Below are positions 36,390 through 46,373 of a stretch of 64,000 bases of DNA, piece by piece. This DNA comes from Herbaspirillum sp. RTI4 (GTDB lineage Bacteria; Pseudomonadota; Gammaproteobacteria; Burkholderiales; Burkholderiaceae_D). The first letter of the stretch is position 1. The number at the start of each line of letters is the position of its first letter. The notes beneath the pieces were generated by a model, which had not been told where the DNA came from, made no database searches, and saw only the letters and a list, made by a program, of their open reading frames with translations. The DNA lies in NCBI RefSeq assembly GCF_034313965.1, contig NZ_JAVIWQ010000002.1, positions 1,426,001 to 1,490,000 on the forward strand. Direction: 5' to 3'. The position numbers were made by a program, and so were the translations under genes.

Positions 36390-38603
36390 ATGCGTATTCC
36401 TTGCATCCCTTGCATCCCTTGCATCCCATTCTTGCGGCTAGTCCCGCTGTGTTTATTACTTTTTGCGCCGCTGACGCAAGCGATCACGCTCACCAATGCC
36501 GGCTGGAAAATTGAGATTGATCCGGCGACCTTAGCGACTTCCGCCACATTGCCTTCCGGGGAAGTACTACCCATTTCCTCTCCTGGTGCAACTGAAGCTA
36601 CCGGGCAGCTCAAGAAGGAGGCGTCCAGCGCCAGTTGGCAATTCGGCGCAGACACCGTCGTCCGGGCGCAACTCAAGGATACGATTCTGAGCGTGCAATT
36701 CACGCGCACGACCCCCGGACAAATTCAATGGCCAGCGACGCCCTCCGGCGCGCGTGGGCTGATACTGCCGATTCACGAGGGCTACTATGTGCCGGCCAAT
36801 GACAAGGACTGGCGCGCGGCATTAGCGGGCGACTATAGCGGCATCAACACCACCGAAGATCTGAGCTTGCCCGTACTCGGGATGGATTACGGTAAGCAGG
36901 TGCTGTCTGTCCTGTTCGCCAATCCCTTCAATAATTCCCTGAGCTTCACGCCTGATGCGAAAGGGATTGGCTTTGCCGTCAATCACAGTTTTACCGAGCT
37001 CGATACTAAGCGCCCGTATGAAGTGCAGATTGCACTCAACGGCCCGGACTGGCTGGCTCCGGCCAAGCAATATCGGCAATGGCTGCAAGCGCGGGGGGAG
37101 TTCGTCCCGCTAACAACCAAATTGGCCCAGGCAAAAGACGGTGAGCGCCTCATCGGCGCCAGTCATATTTACGTATGGGGCGAGCGGCTCTTTGTTGCGC
37201 AAGACGTGAAAAACTGGCCAGCGCTGCAAAAGGCGATTCCCCCCGACTGGATCGCGGGTGGCGAGGGCTGGATTCACGATGCGGCAAAAAAAGCACTGGA
37301 GGCCTCTGATCTGAGCAGCAAACCGCATTTGCAGGACATGTTGGTCAATGCCTTGAATCAAACGCTGACCCGGCTCGTACCGGGCAATGAGGCTAAGCAG
37401 ATAGAGCAGCGCAAGCAACTGGCAATGAAAACATTAGGTGCGGCGCTCAATCCCCCCGATAGCTGGGGCGATTCCAATTCCGGGAAAATGATCCACCAAT
37501 TGCAGGCGGCCGGTTTATCCAAACTATGGATAGGACTACCGCAATGGACGGCCGGGTTTGCCAGTCCGGAAGGCATACGGGAGGCACGCAAGGCAGGCTA
37601 TTTGATTGGCCCCTATGATTCCTACGACACGGCACTGCCCGAGGGGAATGACAATCCAAGCTGGCTGTCGGCGCAATTAGGAGCGGATGCGTTCCAGCGT
37701 TGCGGCATTGTGCTGGCAAATGGCAAACACAAAACCGGCTTTGGCGGAAAAGGGGTGTACACCAATCCGGCATGTGTTCGCCCCTTGATGGAAAAACGCG
37801 TTCCTGAAATTCAGGCGGTAAGTCACTACAACAGCTGGTTTATTGACGTCGATGGCACCGGCATGGTGTTTGATGACTATGATCCCGCCAAACGCACTTC
37901 GCAGGCGCAGGATGCCAAAAATCGTATTGCCGCCATGGCCTGGATTGCCAAGACTCAGGGAATTATCGTCGGGTCCGAAGTCGGCGGAGCGGTGGCCAAT
38001 TCCAGCATCGCCTTTGCGCATGGCATGCAAACTTCCGGATTTGGCTGGAAGGACCCCGATATGCGCAAGGACAAATCTTCTCCCTATTATCTGGGCGCAT
38101 GGTTCCCGCACGATGAGCCAGGATTTTTCTTCAAAACCAGTTCAATCAAACCGCTCTATCAAGCCTTGTATTTCGACCCGGCCAAGCGCTTGCCGCTGTT
38201 CCAGGCGGCATTCCATGACAGCGTGATAACGACGCACCACTGGACCGTCGATAGTCTGAAATTCAAAGAAACGCGGGTGACGACAGAACTGTTGCAGCAA
38301 CTCTACAATGTTCCTCCGCTGCTCAATATGAGCCTGGGTACCGCCAGCAAACGGATTCCCTATTTGTTGCGGCTCGATGCTTTCTTCCGCCCTCTGCATG
38401 AGCGTTTGTACGAACGGGCGCTCACCGGTTTTCGCTGGCTGACGCCCGAGGGGCAGGTACAGGAAACGCAGTTTTCTGACGGCACCCGCATTATTGCTAA
38501 CTTTGGCGATAAGGTCTGGCCGGGAAAAAATCAACACGTCGCCGCGCATAGCGCGTTAGCGACTCTTCCTGACGGCAAGACGATGCGTTTTCAATCCAAT
38601 TAG
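36390..38603 (+). CDS. Secreted GH101/GH129-like glycoside hydrolase
   Basis: A 737-residue exported protein. The signal peptide starts with a tandem CIP repeat (MRIPCIPCIPCIPF) and ends near LTQA (about residue 30). A beta-rich N-terminal domain (to about 230) precedes a barrel-like part. Residues Asp486 (WFIDVDGTG) and Glu530 (GSEVGG) are plausible nucleophile and acid/base, as in the related GH101 and GH129 families, which remove GalNAc-linked glycans. The assignment comes from memory of the pattern, so substrate is uncertain. No sugar-transport or other glycosidase genes are adjacent. An upstream ATG (36318) exists but would bury the signal peptide. Confidence 0.58.
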   Translation: MRIPCIPCIPCIPFLRLVPLCLLLFAPLTQAITLTNAGWKIEIDPATLATSATLPSGEVLPISSPGATEATGQLKKEASSASWQFGADTVVRAQLKDTILSVQFTRTTPGQIQWPATPSGARGLILPIHEGYYVPANDKDWRAALAGDYSGINTTEDLSLPVLGMDYGKQVLSVLFANPFNNSLSFTPDAKGIGFAVNHSFTELDTKRPYEVQIALNGPDWLAPAKQYRQWLQARGEFVPLTTKLAQAKDGERLIGASHIYVWGERLFVAQDVKNWPALQKAIPPDWIAGGEGWIHDAAKKALEASDLSSKPHLQDMLVNALNQTLTRLVPGNEAKQIEQRKQLAMKTLGAALNPPDSWGDSNSGKMIHQLQAAGLSKLWIGLPQWTAGFASPEGIREARKAGYLIGPYDSYDTALPEGNDNPSWLSAQLGADAFQRCGIVLANGKHKTGFGGKGVYTNPACVRPLMEKRVPEIQAVSHYNSWFIDVDGTGMVFDDYDPAKRTSQAQDAKNRIAAMAWIAKTQGIIVGSEVGGAVANSSIAFAHGMQTSGFGWKDPDMRKDKSSPYYLGAWFPHDEPGFFFKTSSIKPLYQALYFDPAKRLPLFQAAFHDSVITTHHWTVDSLKFKETRVTTELLQQLYNVPPLLNMSLGTASKRIPYLLRLDAFFRPLHERLYERALTGFRWLTPEGQVQETQFSDGTRIIANFGDKVWPGKNQHVAAHSALATLPDGKTMRFQSN
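36399..36425 (+). repeat. 9-bp in-frame tandem repeat in the glycosidase signal peptide
   Basis: Three identical units CCTTGCATC encode Pro-Cys-Ile and are flanked by partial units. The unit is a multiple of 3, so copy-number change would lengthen or shorten the signal peptide without a frameshift. Confidence 0.85.
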
Positions 38604-38715
38604 CGTGTGGGAAAAGCTTAGGCGGCCCGGCTGGTTTGCCATAGTTTTGCCATGATTTTTCCGTGTTTTTGTCGGATTCAGTCGCAGTAGGGTCGGTTAC
38701 CCACGCTTACACCCG

Positions 38716-38743
38716 CTGCCATAGGGCACGGGTATGGCATAAT
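38716..38743 (+). promoter_or_regulatory. Candidate promoter of the leuCDB genes
   Basis: CTGCCA (38716-38721) and CATAAT (38738-38743) spaced by 16 bp give a weak sigma-70-like match about 80 bp before leuC. The -10 is good (5 of 6), the -35 poor. Confidence 0.4.
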
Positions 38744-38758
38744 CGTTGACCATTTCGA

Positions 38759-38776
38759 GAAAATTCGAGAATTTTC
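38759..38776. promoter_or_regulatory. Perfect palindrome in the leuC leader
   Basis: GAAAATTC-GA-GAATTTTC is a perfect 8-bp inverted repeat with a 2-bp centre, placed about 15 bp after the candidate -10 box. That is a typical repressor-operator position. Confidence 0.5.
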
Positions 38777-38822
38777 CTCGCCGGTTTGTCCGGCCTTAGC
38801 TTGTTTTACCAGAGACTGAATC

Positions 38823-40223
38823 ATGCTCAAGACACTTTACGACAAATTGTGGGAATCGCACGTCGTCCATACGGAACAAGATGGCACAGCCACCCTGTAT
38901 ATCGACCGCCATCTGCTGCACGAAGTCACCAGCCCGCAAGCCTTTGAAGGTTTGAAGCTGGCTGGCCGCGAACCCTGGCGCAATGCCGCCAATCTGATGG
39001 TGGCCGACCACAACGTCCCGACTACCGGCCGCGCCAATGGCATCGCCGATCCTATCTCCCGTTTGCAGGTAGAGACGCTGGACGCCAACGCCAAGCAATA
39101 TGGCCTGACCTATTTCGGCATGAACGACCGCCGACAAGGCATCGTCCACGTCATCGGACCCGAGCAGGGCGCTACTTTGCCCGGCATGACCGTGGTGTGC
39201 GGCGATTCGCATACCTCCACCCACGGCGCATTCGCGGCGCTGGCGCATGGTATCGGCACCTCGGAAGTCGAGCATGTGCTGGCCACGCAAACCCTGCTGG
39301 CGCGCAAATCCAAATCGCTGTTGGTGCAAATCGACGGCGCGCTGCCGACCGGCGTCACCGCCAAAGACATCGTGCTGGCCGTGATCGGCAAAATCGGCAC
39401 GGCCGGCGGTACCGGCTACGCCATCGAATTCGCGGGTTCGACCATTCGCTCGCTGTCGATGGAAGGCCGCATGACGGTCTGCAATATGGCCATCGAAGCA
39501 GGTGCGCGCGCCGGCATGATCGCCTTCGACGACACCACGCTCAATTATTTGAAAGGACGGCCCTATGCGCCGTCCGGCCCGCACTGGGAACGAGCGGTCG
39601 GCCTGTGGCGCGATCTGCATACCGACGTCGGTGCCAAGTTCGATCTGGTCGTCAATCTCAATGCTGCCAGCGTGCAGCCTCAAGTCACCTGGGGCACGTC
39701 GCCGGAAATGGTGGTCGGCATCGATAGCCGCGTCCCCGATCCGGACAAGGAAAAAGACGCCACCAAGCGCGACGGCATGGAAAAAGCCTTGATTTACATG
39801 GGACTCAAGCCCAATACGCCGATTGCCGATATCCGCATCGACAAGGTATTCATTGGTTCCTGCACCAACTCGCGGATTGAAGATTTACGCGCTGCCGCGC
39901 AGGTGGTGCGCGGCAAATTCCGTGCTTCCAACGTCAAGCTGGCGATGGTGGTGGCCGGTTCCGGGCTGGTCAAGGAACAGGCCGAACGCGAAGGACTGGA
40001 TCGTATTTTCCGCGACGCCGGTTTCGAATGGCGCGAGCCGGGCTGCTCGATGTGTCTGGCGATGAATGCCGACCGTCTGGAACCGGGCGAGCGTTGCGCC
40101 TCGACCTCCAACCGCAATTTCGAAGGACGGCAGGGCGCGGGCGGCCGCACCCATCTGGTCAGTCCGGCGATGGCGGCAGCGGCGGGAATTGCGGGTCACT
40201 TTGTCGATGTGCGCGGGCTGTAA
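38823..40223 (+). CDS. leuC: 3-isopropylmalate dehydratase large subunit
   Basis: A 466-residue aconitase-family subunit that, with LeuD, isomerises 2- to 3-isopropylmalate in leucine synthesis. The 4Fe-4S ligands are Cys347 (GSCTNS), Cys408 and Cys411 (CSMC). Substrate-loop blocks [11 protein letters not shown] and [10 protein letters not shown] are present. The length is standard. It heads leuC-leuD-leuB, with asd close behind. The long spacer upstream holds a candidate promoter and palindrome. Confidence 0.97.
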   Translation: MLKTLYDKLWESHVVHTEQDGTATLYIDRHLLHEVTSPQAFEGLKLAGREPWRNAANLMVADHNVPTTGRANGIADPISRLQVETLDANAKQYGLTYFGMNDRRQGIVHVIGPEQGATLPGMTVVCGDSHTSTHGAFAALAHGIGTSEVEHVLATQTLLARKSKSLLVQIDGALPTGVTAKDIVLAVIGKIGTAGGTGYAIEFAGSTIRSLSMEGRMTVCNMAIEAGARAGMIAFDDTTLNYLKGRPYAPSGPHWERAVGLWRDLHTDVGAKFDLVVNLNAASVQPQVTWGTSPEMVVGIDSRVPDPDKEKDATKRDGMEKALIYMGLKPNTPIADIRIDKVFIGSCTNSRIEDLRAAAQVVRGKFRASNVKLAMVVAGSGLVKEQAEREGLDRIFRDAGFEWREPGCSMCLAMNADRLEPGERCASTSNRNFEGRQGAGGRTHLVSPAMAAAAGIAGHFVDVRGL

Positions 40224-40273
40224 GCCGACACGCTTGCTTGAATAACCAGACAACACCGGTCAGGGAAAAAACG

Positions 40274-40921
40274 ATGGATAAATTTACCGTACATGAAGGG
40301 TTGGTCGCACCGCTGGACCGCGCCAATATCGATACCGATGCGATCATTCCTAAGCAGTTTCTGAAGTCGATCAAGCGCACCGGTTTCGGCCCTAATCTGT
40401 TCGACGAGTGGCGCTATCTGGACCACGGCGAACCCGGCATGGATAACGCCGTTCGGCCGCTCAATCCCGATTTCGTGCTCAATCAGGCGCGCTATCAAGG
40501 TGCCTCGATTCTGCTGGCGCGCAAGAATTTCGGCTGTGGTTCCTCGCGTGAACATGCGCCGTGGGCGCTGGTGCAGTTCGGTTTCCGGGTAGTGGTTGCG
40601 CCCAGTTTTGCCGATATCTTTTTCAATAATTGCTACAAAAACGGATTGCTGCCGATTGTCTTGCCGGAAGCGCAGATCGATACGCTGTTCGATCAAACCA
40701 AGGCTTTTCCCGGTTTTCGCCTGATGGTGGATCTGGAACAGCAGCGCATTGGCACTTTGGACGGCGCGCAATCGTTTTCCTTCGACATCGGTGAATTCCG
40801 CAAATACTGTTTGCTGAATGGTTTCGACGATATCGGCCTGACCTTGCTGAATGCGGAAAAAATCCGCGCCTTTGAAGAGCGTCGGCTGCAAGAGCAACCC
40901 TGGCTGGCCAATACAATCTAG
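40274..40921 (+). CDS. leuD: 3-isopropylmalate dehydratase small subunit
   Basis: A 215-residue swivel-domain subunit of isopropylmalate isomerase. Diagnostic strings are [17 protein letters not shown] and [14 protein letters not shown]. The ATG at 40274 is chosen; the longer open frame upstream overlaps leuC and is a shadow. It lies 50 bp after leuC; no entericidin-like small gene is interposed. Confidence 0.96.
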   Translation: MDKFTVHEGLVAPLDRANIDTDAIIPKQFLKSIKRTGFGPNLFDEWRYLDHGEPGMDNAVRPLNPDFVLNQARYQGASILLARKNFGCGSSREHAPWALVQFGFRVVVAPSFADIFFNNCYKNGLLPIVLPEAQIDTLFDQTKAFPGFRLMVDLEQQRIGTLDGAQSFSFDIGEFRKYCLLNGFDDIGLTLLNAEKIRAFEERRLQEQPWLANTI

Positions 40922-41059
40922 ACCATCTGAACACCCCGGCCGCGTCGTTCCGCGTTCTTCAGCGTTCTTTAATGACGCAAACATGACCGGGCATTTTCTG
41001 AATGCATCAGGCGCTCACTGCGCTGTTTTTCCTTCTGACTAACGAATACATTCCCCATT

Positions 41060-42133
41060 ATGAAAATAGCTATTCTGCCCGGCGACGGCATCGGTCCTGA
41101 AATCATGGAGCAGGCAGTGCGCGTGCTCAATTGCCTCGATGAACCATTCGAGATGGAAACCGCGCTGGTCGGCGGCGCAGGCTATGAAGCGCACGGACAT
41201 CCGCTGCCCGACGCCACGCTGGCGCTGGCCAAAGCCGCCGACGCCATCCTGTTCGGCGCGGTCGGTGACTGGAAATACGACAAGCTGGAACGGTCGCTGC
41301 GACCAGAGCAGGCACTGCTGGGCTTGCGTAAACAGCTAGGCCTGTTTGCCAATTTGCGTCCAGCGATTTTGTATCCCGAACTGGTGGGCGCCTCGTCGCT
41401 CAAGCCTGAAATCGTATCCGGACTGGACATCCTGATCGTGCGCGAACTGACCGGTGACATTTATTTCGGCCAGCCACGCGGCGTGCGCAGCGCCCCCGAT
41501 GGTCAGTTCAAAGGTCAGCGCGAAGGTTTCGACACCATGCGTTACGCCGAAGGCGAAATCCGCCGCATCGCGCATGTGGGTTTTCAGGCAGCGCAAAAAC
41601 GCAGCAAGCGTCTGACCAGCGTCGATAAAGCCAATGTGCTGGAAACCTTCCAGTTCTGGAGAGATATCGTCACCGAGGTGCATAAGGAATATCAGGACGT
41701 CGCGCTGGATCACATGTACGTCGATAACGCCGCCATGCAACTGGTGCGCGCGCCGAAAAATTTCGACGTCATCGTCACCGGCAATATGTTCGGCGATATT
41801 TTGTCCGACGAGGCGGCAATGCTGACCGGTTCCATCGGCATGCTGCCTTCGGCCTCGCTGAATGAACGCAATCAGGGCATGTATGAGCCTTCGCATGGAT
41901 CGGCGCCTGACATTGCCGGTAAGGATATTGCCAATCCACTGGCGACGATTTTGTCGGCAGCGATGATGTTGCGTTATTCCCTGAACAAGCCGAAGCAGGC
42001 TGACCGGATTGAAACAGCGGTGAAGAAAGTGTTGACTCAGGGTTTCCGCACTGTCGATATTCACGAAGCCGGTACGACCCGTGTCGGCACGCGTGAAATG
42101 GGCGATGCGGTGGTCAAGGCGCTGGCAGCGTAA
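41060..42133 (+). CDS. leuB: 3-isopropylmalate dehydrogenase
   Basis: A 357-residue NAD- and Mg-dependent decarboxylating dehydrogenase, the third leucine-specific enzyme. Motifs are [10 protein letters not shown] (5-14), [11 protein letters not shown], and the metal/substrate region [19 protein letters not shown], with [12 protein letters not shown] near the end. It is 138 bp downstream of leuD and 88 bp upstream of asd. Confidence 0.97.
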   Translation: MKIAILPGDGIGPEIMEQAVRVLNCLDEPFEMETALVGGAGYEAHGHPLPDATLALAKAADAILFGAVGDWKYDKLERSLRPEQALLGLRKQLGLFANLRPAILYPELVGASSLKPEIVSGLDILIVRELTGDIYFGQPRGVRSAPDGQFKGQREGFDTMRYAEGEIRRIAHVGFQAAQKRSKRLTSVDKANVLETFQFWRDIVTEVHKEYQDVALDHMYVDNAAMQLVRAPKNFDVIVTGNMFGDILSDEAAMLTGSIGMLPSASLNERNQGMYEPSHGSAPDIAGKDIANPLATILSAAMMLRYSLNKPKQADRIETAVKKVLTQGFRTVDIHEAGTTRVGTREMGDAVVKALAA

Positions 42134-42154
42134 TTAAATAAAGCAACAAATAAG

Positions 42155-42218
42155 GCGGTAAATACCGCATTGAGTGATGTAACGGCTGACTATTACGGTC
42201 AGTCCCTATTGGCAGGGA
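42155..42218 (+). promoter_or_regulatory. Successive hairpins in the leuB-asd gap, the last pairing the asd ribosome-binding site
   Basis: Three inverted repeats follow each other: GCGGTA/TACCGC (42155-42168), CTGAC/GTCAG (about 42186-42202) and TCCCT/AGGGA (42203-42218). The last arm, AGGGA, is the apparent Shine-Dalgarno sequence of asd, so folding would hide it. Confidence 0.45.
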
Positions 42219-42221
42219 TAG

Positions 42222-43331
42222 ATGATGAAACTCGTAGGCTTGGTTGGTTGGCGCGGTATGGTGGGTTCGGTCCTGATGCAGCGCATGCAGGAAGAGGGCG
42301 ATTTCGAGCATATCGACGCCGTATTCTTTTCCACCTCGAATGCAGGCGGCAAAGCGCCTGCCGTGGCAAAAAACCACGCCACGCTGAAAGATGCGCATCA
42401 GATTGTTGAGCTGAAAAAGTGCGACATCATCATTACTGCCCAGGGCGGCGATTACACCACCGACATTTTCCCTAAGCTGCGTGCCGCCGGCTGGACCGGC
42501 TACTGGATCGACGCCGCCTCAACGCTGCGCATGGAAGACGACGCCGTCATCATCCTCGACCCGGTCAATCGCAACGTCATCGACGCTGCACTGCAACGCG
42601 GCGTCAAGAATTACATCGGCGGCAATTGCACCAACTCCATCCTGCTCATGGGCGTGGGCGGTCTGTTCCGCGAAAATCTGGTGGAGTGGGTCAGCTCCAT
42701 GACCTATCAGGCCGCTTCCGGCGGCGGCGCGACGCACATGCGCGAACTGCTCAAGGGCATGGGCGTGATCCATCAGGCGGTAGCGGCAGAACTGGCCACT
42801 CCTTCTTCGGCGATTCTCGATATCGACGCCAAGGTCGCAGCGACCATCCGTAACGAGGTGCCGACCGAATTTTTCGGCGCGCCGCTGGCGGGCGGTCTGA
42901 TTCCCTGGATCGACCAGCAACTCGATAACGGTCAGTCCAAGGAAGAATGGAAAGGCCAGGCCGAAGTGAACAAGATTCTCGACACCGACGCCATCATCCC
43001 TATCGATGGACTGTGCGTGCGTGTCGGCGCGATGCGTTGCCATAGTCTGGCACTGACCATCAAACTCAAGCGCGATCTGCCCCTGGCGGAAATCGAAGCC
43101 ATCATCCGCGCGGGGAATCCCTGGGTCAAATGGGTAGCGAACGAGCGTGCGCTGACGGTCAAGGAATTGACTCCCGCCGCCATCACCGGCAGTTTGCAAG
43201 TCGGCGTTGGCCGGGTGCGCAAACTCAATCAGGGGCCGGAGTATTTGTCGGCGTTTGTCATCGGCGATCAGTTGCTCTGGGGCGCGGCAGAACCGCTGCG
43301 CCGCATGTTGCGCATCATTCTGGAAAAATAA
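42222..43331 (+). CDS. asd: Aspartate-semialdehyde dehydrogenase
   Basis: A 369-residue NADPH enzyme that reduces aspartyl phosphate, feeding lysine, methionine, threonine and diaminopimelate synthesis. The N-terminal [12 protein letters not shown] nucleotide loop is typical of the gammaproteobacterial-type enzyme; the active-site Cys136 is in [11 protein letters not shown] and the catalytic His is in [12 protein letters not shown]. Two adjacent ATG codons (42222 and 42225) are both possible starts. Context leuB-asd-fimV is the usual one in Burkholderiales. Confidence 0.96.
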   Translation: MMKLVGLVGWRGMVGSVLMQRMQEEGDFEHIDAVFFSTSNAGGKAPAVAKNHATLKDAHQIVELKKCDIIITAQGGDYTTDIFPKLRAAGWTGYWIDAASTLRMEDDAVIILDPVNRNVIDAALQRGVKNYIGGNCTNSILLMGVGGLFRENLVEWVSSMTYQAASGGGATHMRELLKGMGVIHQAVAAELATPSSAILDIDAKVAATIRNEVPTEFFGAPLAGGLIPWIDQQLDNGQSKEEWKGQAEVNKILDTDAIIPIDGLCVRVGAMRCHSLALTIKLKRDLPLAEIEAIIRAGNPWVKWVANERALTVKELTPAAITGSLQVGVGRVRKLNQGPEYLSAFVIGDQLLWGAAEPLRRMLRIILEK

Positions 43332-43548
43332 GGGGTACGGCCTTGTTGTCGGGCAAGATTGCGCTGCGCGGACGTCGATGCTATCTTGAGGTCGGATTTG
43401 TCTGATATCCGCCTGATATATGCGCGCCGGTGACGATGCTTTCTGATGCCTCATTCGTGATCAGGCGGCCCGCTCCGCCGGTATTGCCAGCAGGATTGAG
43501 CGCAGGGCAGACCACAGAATAGACAGTACGTATTGCACGCGACCAGAG

Positions 43549-43565
43549 GGACACCGTCGGTGTCC
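43549..43565 (+). other. Hairpin in the fimV leader
   Basis: GGACACC-GTC-GGTGTCC is a perfect 7-bp stem with a 3-base loop, 30 bp before the fimV start. No T run follows, so it is more likely an mRNA structure or protein site than a terminator. Confidence 0.45.
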
Positions 43566-43594
43566 TGAAAATGCATCACTAACTACAGAGACAA

Positions 43595-46348
43595 ATGCAT
43601 TCGACCCCACCTCGCAAAGCCTCTTTGATTCGCCTGCATCTGTTGAGCGCCACGACTGTCCTGGCCTTGTCGCTTCCAGGCAGCGCCGGCGCCATGGAAC
43701 TTGGCAAACTGACGGTACTCTCGACACTAGGCCAGCCGCTGCGCGCTGAAATTCCCTTGTCGGACGTGACGCGAGCGCAAGCCGGATTTTTGTCGGCATG
43801 GCTGGCTCCTGCGGCCGCATTTGCCCGCGCCAAGAGGGAATTCAAGCCGATTTTGAATTCCCTTTCGTTTTCTGTGACGCAACGCGGCTCCGGCTACGTC
43901 GTCCTGATTAACTCGGATCGTCCAGTCAATGAGCCAGTGATTGACATGCTGCTGGAAGTGCAGGGGGGTACGACCCGTCTGACGCAGGAATACACGCTGC
44001 AAATCGAACCGTCGGCCATGCGCATGCCTCTGGCTGCGCAAAGTGCGGGCAGCGCCCAAACGGCAGCAAGCATCACGCCCACCGACAATGCGGACGGTGA
44101 GCCGCAAACGACCATTCGACTCAATCCAGGGCCTTCCGAACTGGCACGCGAACTCATGCGCAGAACCGCGCAGGGCGACATGCCTTCCAGCGCCAGTCAG
44201 TCCGTCGATGTTGCCCCAACGCAGAATATAGCTGCCAGCAGCGCGTCCTCCTCCTCTTCCTCGAATGCCGCACCCTCTGCTGGCCCCGCCAAAGCAGCAA
44301 ACGGGGCCGCTGCCGCCAAATCGAATGCCAAGTCCGACGCCTATCGCGTTAAACCGGGCGATGCCTTGGCTGCCATTGCCTTGCGCACGAAGCCGGCTGG
44401 CGTTTCGCTCGATCAGATGCTGATCGCCTTATACCAAGCCAATCCCGATGCCTTTGTTGACAACAACATGAGTCGTTTGCGCGCCGGTCAGATATTGAAG
44501 TTGCCGGATGCCGCCGCAGCAGCAGCGATTGATAACAGCGCAGCGACGAGCCAGGTGGTAGCACAGGCGAAAGATTTCGCCGCTTACCGCGCCAAGCTCG
44601 CCGGACGGGTCGCCAATAGCGCCGCCAAGAAACCCGCTGCCAGCACCCAAAGCGCCAGTGGAAAAATTACGGCCAAGGTGGAAGATACGGCCGTTGCCGC
44701 GAAAGCCGGGGAAGATCGTCTGCAACTGTCCAAAGCCGGTGCCGACAAGCCCGGAACCGCCGGTGCGTCTGTAGAGAAAATTGCCGCCGACAAGGAAACT
44801 GCCGAGGCAGAAGCCCGGGTTGCCGAACTCGAGAAAAATGTCAGCGATTTGCAAAAGCTGCTGGACATGAAGAATAAAAATCTTGCTGACCAGACAACGC
44901 CTGAGAGCAAACCGACGTTGCCGGCACCTGTCGTGCCAGCGGTCGTGTTGGCCAAGCCTGTGCCGCAGCCGCCAGCGCGCTTTTTTGACGGCTGGCGTAG
45001 CAATCCCATGCTCTTGCCTGCGGGCGGCGGGATCGCTGCACTGCTGGCATTGCTCGGAGGATTGATATTCTGGCGCAAACGGAAGAAAAATGCGGACGCC
45101 GAACCAGACATACAGGAAGGCGCATCCGATCCGCACGGAGAGGAAGAACACGCTCCTGCGGCCGAGAGTGAATCCGAAGTCATGCAAACGCCTGCTTCCG
45201 AAATGTCCGAAAGCGCCCCTGAAGAGCCGCCTACTACGGCCAGGGAGGAAGAAGTCTTTGATCCTATCGAAGAAGCGCAAAGATATATCGCCGAAGGCCA
45301 CGATGAGCAGGCCGAGGAAATCCTGAAGGCCGTGCTGTTATCCGAGCCGGATAACATCGCCATCCATCTGAAACTGGCAGAAATCCATGCGCAGCGCGGC
45401 GACGTGCCGGCGTTTGATAAGACCGGCGAAAAACTGCACGCACTGACTGGCGGCAAAGGCCCGGTCTGGGAGCAGACAGTGCAGCTGGGTGAGGGAATCG
45501 ATTCGCAGCACGCGCTCTTCGCTCGTGCGGTTCCGGTGCTGGCTGAACCTGTTGCACCAGTAGTACCAGCGGCACCAGCAGTACCGATTCCGGTGATTGA
45601 GCCTGAAGAACCGAAAGAACTCGGCCCATCTTCGTTTGCCGTCAACAATGCCGTCTCCGATGCTTTCGAAGACGCCGCCATGGCCGCACCGCCCTTACCG
45701 GTACCCGTAGCAGCGCCAGTCCCCGCAGCGGCCCCGTCGGTGGATGAGGATGCACTGAACATCGATCTGGGTGCTGCCGCAGCGACACCGGCTTCAGCAG
45801 AACCACCGCCAGCGCCAATCGCCAGCAAGATCGATTTTGACCTCGATCTCGACAAGTTTGAAGATGACGGCAAGCCCCTGACGGTAACGCCAGCGGCTGC
45901 ACCGGCACCGGTGACGCCACCACCCGCGCCGCCGGCACCTGCCACGGTAACTCCGCCACCAGCACCCGCAGCTCCAGCTCCAGCACCGGTGACGCCGCCA
46001 CCAGCACCGGTAACTCCGCCACCTGCACCGGTGACTCCACCACCAGCACCGGTGACTCCACCACCAGCACCGGTGACTCCACCACCAGCCCCTCCAGCCC
46101 CACCGCCAGTTGAAAAAATCGATCTCGACATGAGCGAAGCGGATTCCCCGGCCGCAGGCGCTAACGGCGCGGAAGCCGATTCGGACGAAGTGTTCAGCGC
46201 CGAAATTTCCGCCAAGCTCGATCTGGCTGCTGCTTATCAGGAAATCGGCGACCAGGATGGCGCGCGCGAATTGCTGGAAGAAGTCATGCGCGGCGGCAGC
46301 AATGTGCAGCTCGAACGTGCGCGGGCGATGCTCGATAAATTGAAGTAA
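43595..46348 (+). CDS. fimV: FimV-type cell-pole/type IV pilus assembly protein
   Basis: A 917-residue inner-membrane protein. A signal peptide (to about residue 33, ending PGSAGA) is followed by the FimV N-terminal domain ([20 protein letters not shown]), a LysM peptidoglycan-binding domain (about 249-304), a coiled-coil segment (about 390-430), one membrane helix (about 472-490), an acidic cytoplasmic region with a TPR-like part, a Pro/Ala/Val/Thr repeat region (about 766-839) and the conserved C-terminal TPR-like domain (about 868-917). FimV organises type IV pili and polar proteins in Pseudomonas; no pilus genes are local. A long antisense frame here is a codon-bias shadow. Confidence 0.92.
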   Translation: MHSTPPRKASLIRLHLLSATTVLALSLPGSAGAMELGKLTVLSTLGQPLRAEIPLSDVTRAQAGFLSAWLAPAAAFARAKREFKPILNSLSFSVTQRGSGYVVLINSDRPVNEPVIDMLLEVQGGTTRLTQEYTLQIEPSAMRMPLAAQSAGSAQTAASITPTDNADGEPQTTIRLNPGPSELARELMRRTAQGDMPSSASQSVDVAPTQNIAASSASSSSSSNAAPSAGPAKAANGAAAAKSNAKSDAYRVKPGDALAAIALRTKPAGVSLDQMLIALYQANPDAFVDNNMSRLRAGQILKLPDAAAAAAIDNSAATSQVVAQAKDFAAYRAKLAGRVANSAAKKPAASTQSASGKITAKVEDTAVAAKAGEDRLQLSKAGADKPGTAGASVEKIAADKETAEAEARVAELEKNVSDLQKLLDMKNKNLADQTTPESKPTLPAPVVPAVVLAKPVPQPPARFFDGWRSNPMLLPAGGGIAALLALLGGLIFWRKRKKNADAEPDIQEGASDPHGEEEHAPAAESESEVMQTPASEMSESAPEEPPTTAREEEVFDPIEEAQRYIAEGHDEQAEEILKAVLLSEPDNIAIHLKLAEIHAQRGDVPAFDKTGEKLHALTGGKGPVWEQTVQLGEGIDSQHALFARAVPVLAEPVAPVVPAAPAVPIPVIEPEEPKELGPSSFAVNNAVSDAFEDAAMAAPPLPVPVAAPVPAAAPSVDEDALNIDLGAAAATPASAEPPPAPIASKIDFDLDLDKFEDDGKPLTVTPAAAPAPVTPPPAPPAPATVTPPPAPAAPAPAPVTPPPAPVTPPPAPVTPPPAPVTPPPAPVTPPPAPPAPPPVEKIDLDMSEADSPAAGANGAEADSDEVFSAEISAKLDLAAAYQEIGDQDGARELLEEVMRGGSNVQLERARAMLDKLK
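45890..46100 (+). repeat. 21-bp-type repeats encoding APVTPPP in fimV
   Basis: Nearly identical units around GCACCGGTGACTCCACCACC recur, giving repeated Ala-Pro-Val-Thr-Pro-Pro-Pro. The last copies are identical at the DNA level, which indicates recent slippage. It encodes an extended linker before the C-terminal domain. Confidence 0.85.
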
Positions 46349-46373
46349 GTTCGCGCCGGGCGGGGGCAGGGGC

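Noticed and set aside
44584..46215. A 543-residue open frame antisense to fimV
   Set aside because: Its product is low-complexity Gly/Ala/Ser with no family features, and it mirrors the Pro/Ala-rich fimV repeat on the other strand. It is a composition shadow.
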